A DNA stretch of 5,656 nt from Granulicella sp. UBA5172 (lineage in GTDB: Bacteria; Acidobacteriota; Terriglobia; Terriglobales; Acidobacteriaceae), in contig DHWW01000214.1 in assembly GCA_002413385.1 (NCBI GenBank), forward strand, positions 1 to 5,656, given 5' to 3'. The first letter of the stretch is position 1. Each line of letters opens with the position of its first letter. A program made the position numbers and the translations under genes. The notes beneath the pieces were generated by a model, which saw nothing but the letters and a program-made list of their open reading frames with translations, was not told the DNA's origin and ran no database searches. Below, piece after piece: positions 5,142 through 5,656 of this stretch.

Positions 5142-5656
5142 ATGAATAAGCTCGTGACTACATGCCTGCTCTTCATGACTAGCGCGGCTTATGCGCAGGA
5201 TGCAGATTTAGGGGTTTTCAAAAGTATCTATGCGGCCCAGGATGTTTCGTTGGATACGAACCCTCATTCAGCATTCTGGCGCGGGGCGCTACCGGTCTAC
5301 GCGGAAGTGGATGCCCATGGAAAGGCCGTTCCCAGATACCGGACCGAGGTGCGTTCGCGGTGGACAAAAGAAAATCTCTATCTGCTCTATGTCTGTCCGT
5401 ATGAGGAACTGTATCTGAAGCCTGCGCCCACGACGGCGACGGAGACCAATAAGCTCTGGAATTGGGACGTCGCGGAGCTTTTTATTGGGTCCGATTTTCA
5501 AAACATCCGGCGATATAAAGAGTTCGAAGTTTCGCCGCAAGGGGAATGGATCGACCTCGATATCGATCTGGATCTGCCCAACCATGAAGTGGGATGGACG
5601 TGGAACTCCGGCTTTCAAGTTGCCGCGCGGATCGATCACAAAGCAAAGATCTGGTA
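5142..5656 (+). CDS. Secreted carbohydrate-binding family 9-like protein (partial, runs off the window)
   Basis: An open frame begins at ATG 5142 and stays open for 171 codons to the window end, so the C-terminus is missing. TGAGG (5127-5131) is ten bases upstream. The N-terminus MNKLVTTCLLFMTSAAYA is a typical Sec signal with cleavage expected after A18. The mature part resembles the CBM9-like/DOMON beta-sandwich of bacterial secreted proteins. Landmarks are AFWRGA (44-49), a strand ENLYLLYVC (77-85), the signature WNWDVAELFIG (106-116) and then RYKEFEVSPQGEW. In this family such domains bind sugar ends or short glycans with aromatic residues, and W106 and W108 are candidates. It follows the amidohydrolase by 74 bases on the same strand with no terminator seen between, so co-transcription is likely. 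What follows the domain, such as a catalytic module, is not visible. The family call is by remembered pattern. Confidence 0.8.
   Translation, partial: MNKLVTTCLLFMTSAAYAQDADLGVFKSIYAAQDVSLDTNPHSAFWRGALPVYAEVDAHGKAVPRYRTEVRSRWTKENLYLLYVCPYEELYLKPAPTTATETNKLWNWDVAELFIGSDFQNIRRYKEFEVSPQGEWIDLDIDLDLPNHEVGWTWNSGFQVAARIDHKAKIW

Overview
The window looks like part of a saprophytic, glycan-degrading bacterial chromosome. The set of families fits Acidobacteriota (Terriglobales-like): a Tat-exported GH109-type Gfo/Idh/MocA protein, an HGSNAT/NagX-like membrane acyltransferase, an exported amidohydrolase and a secreted CBM9-like protein. GC content is moderate and there are long, loosely packed intergenic stretches. 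The taxon is an inference from gene families; no marker gene is present.

Layout from left to right. Positions 1-39 may hold the last codons of an upstream gene. A near-400-base non-coding stretch follows, with a perfect 16-bp hairpin (82-119) and a plausible sigma70 promoter (297-325). The GH109-like oxidoreductase/glycosidase lies at 456-1817 (+). The 369-base space after it holds a wrecked fragment of an IS21-family istB helper gene (about 1937-2159). That fragment is interrupted by a 26-bp insertion which creates a perfect 38-bp palindrome (1955-1992). The integral-membrane acyltransferase runs convergently at 2187-3386 (-). A 472-base divergent intergenic region (3387-3858) carries its extended -10 promoter and a small unassigned ORF with a good ribosome binding site (3563-3733). 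Next come the amidohydrolase (3859-5067, +) and, 74 bases on, a secreted CBM9-like protein (5142 to beyond the window end, +).

How the genes may work together is inference. GH109 enzymes use bound NAD to cleave glycosidic bonds of N-acetylgalactosamine. HGSNAT/NagX-type membrane proteins acetylate terminal glucosamine or occur in GlcNAc utilisation loci. CBM9-like domains bind sugars. Together they suggest envelope or periplasmic processing of amino-sugar-containing glycans. The genes are on both strands, and the two right-hand genes form the only likely operon. The amidohydrolase substrate cannot be read from sequence. No CRISPR array, tRNA, rRNA or intact mobile element was found. I see no convincing new defence or other system; the least ordinary feature is the palindrome inside the istB remnant.
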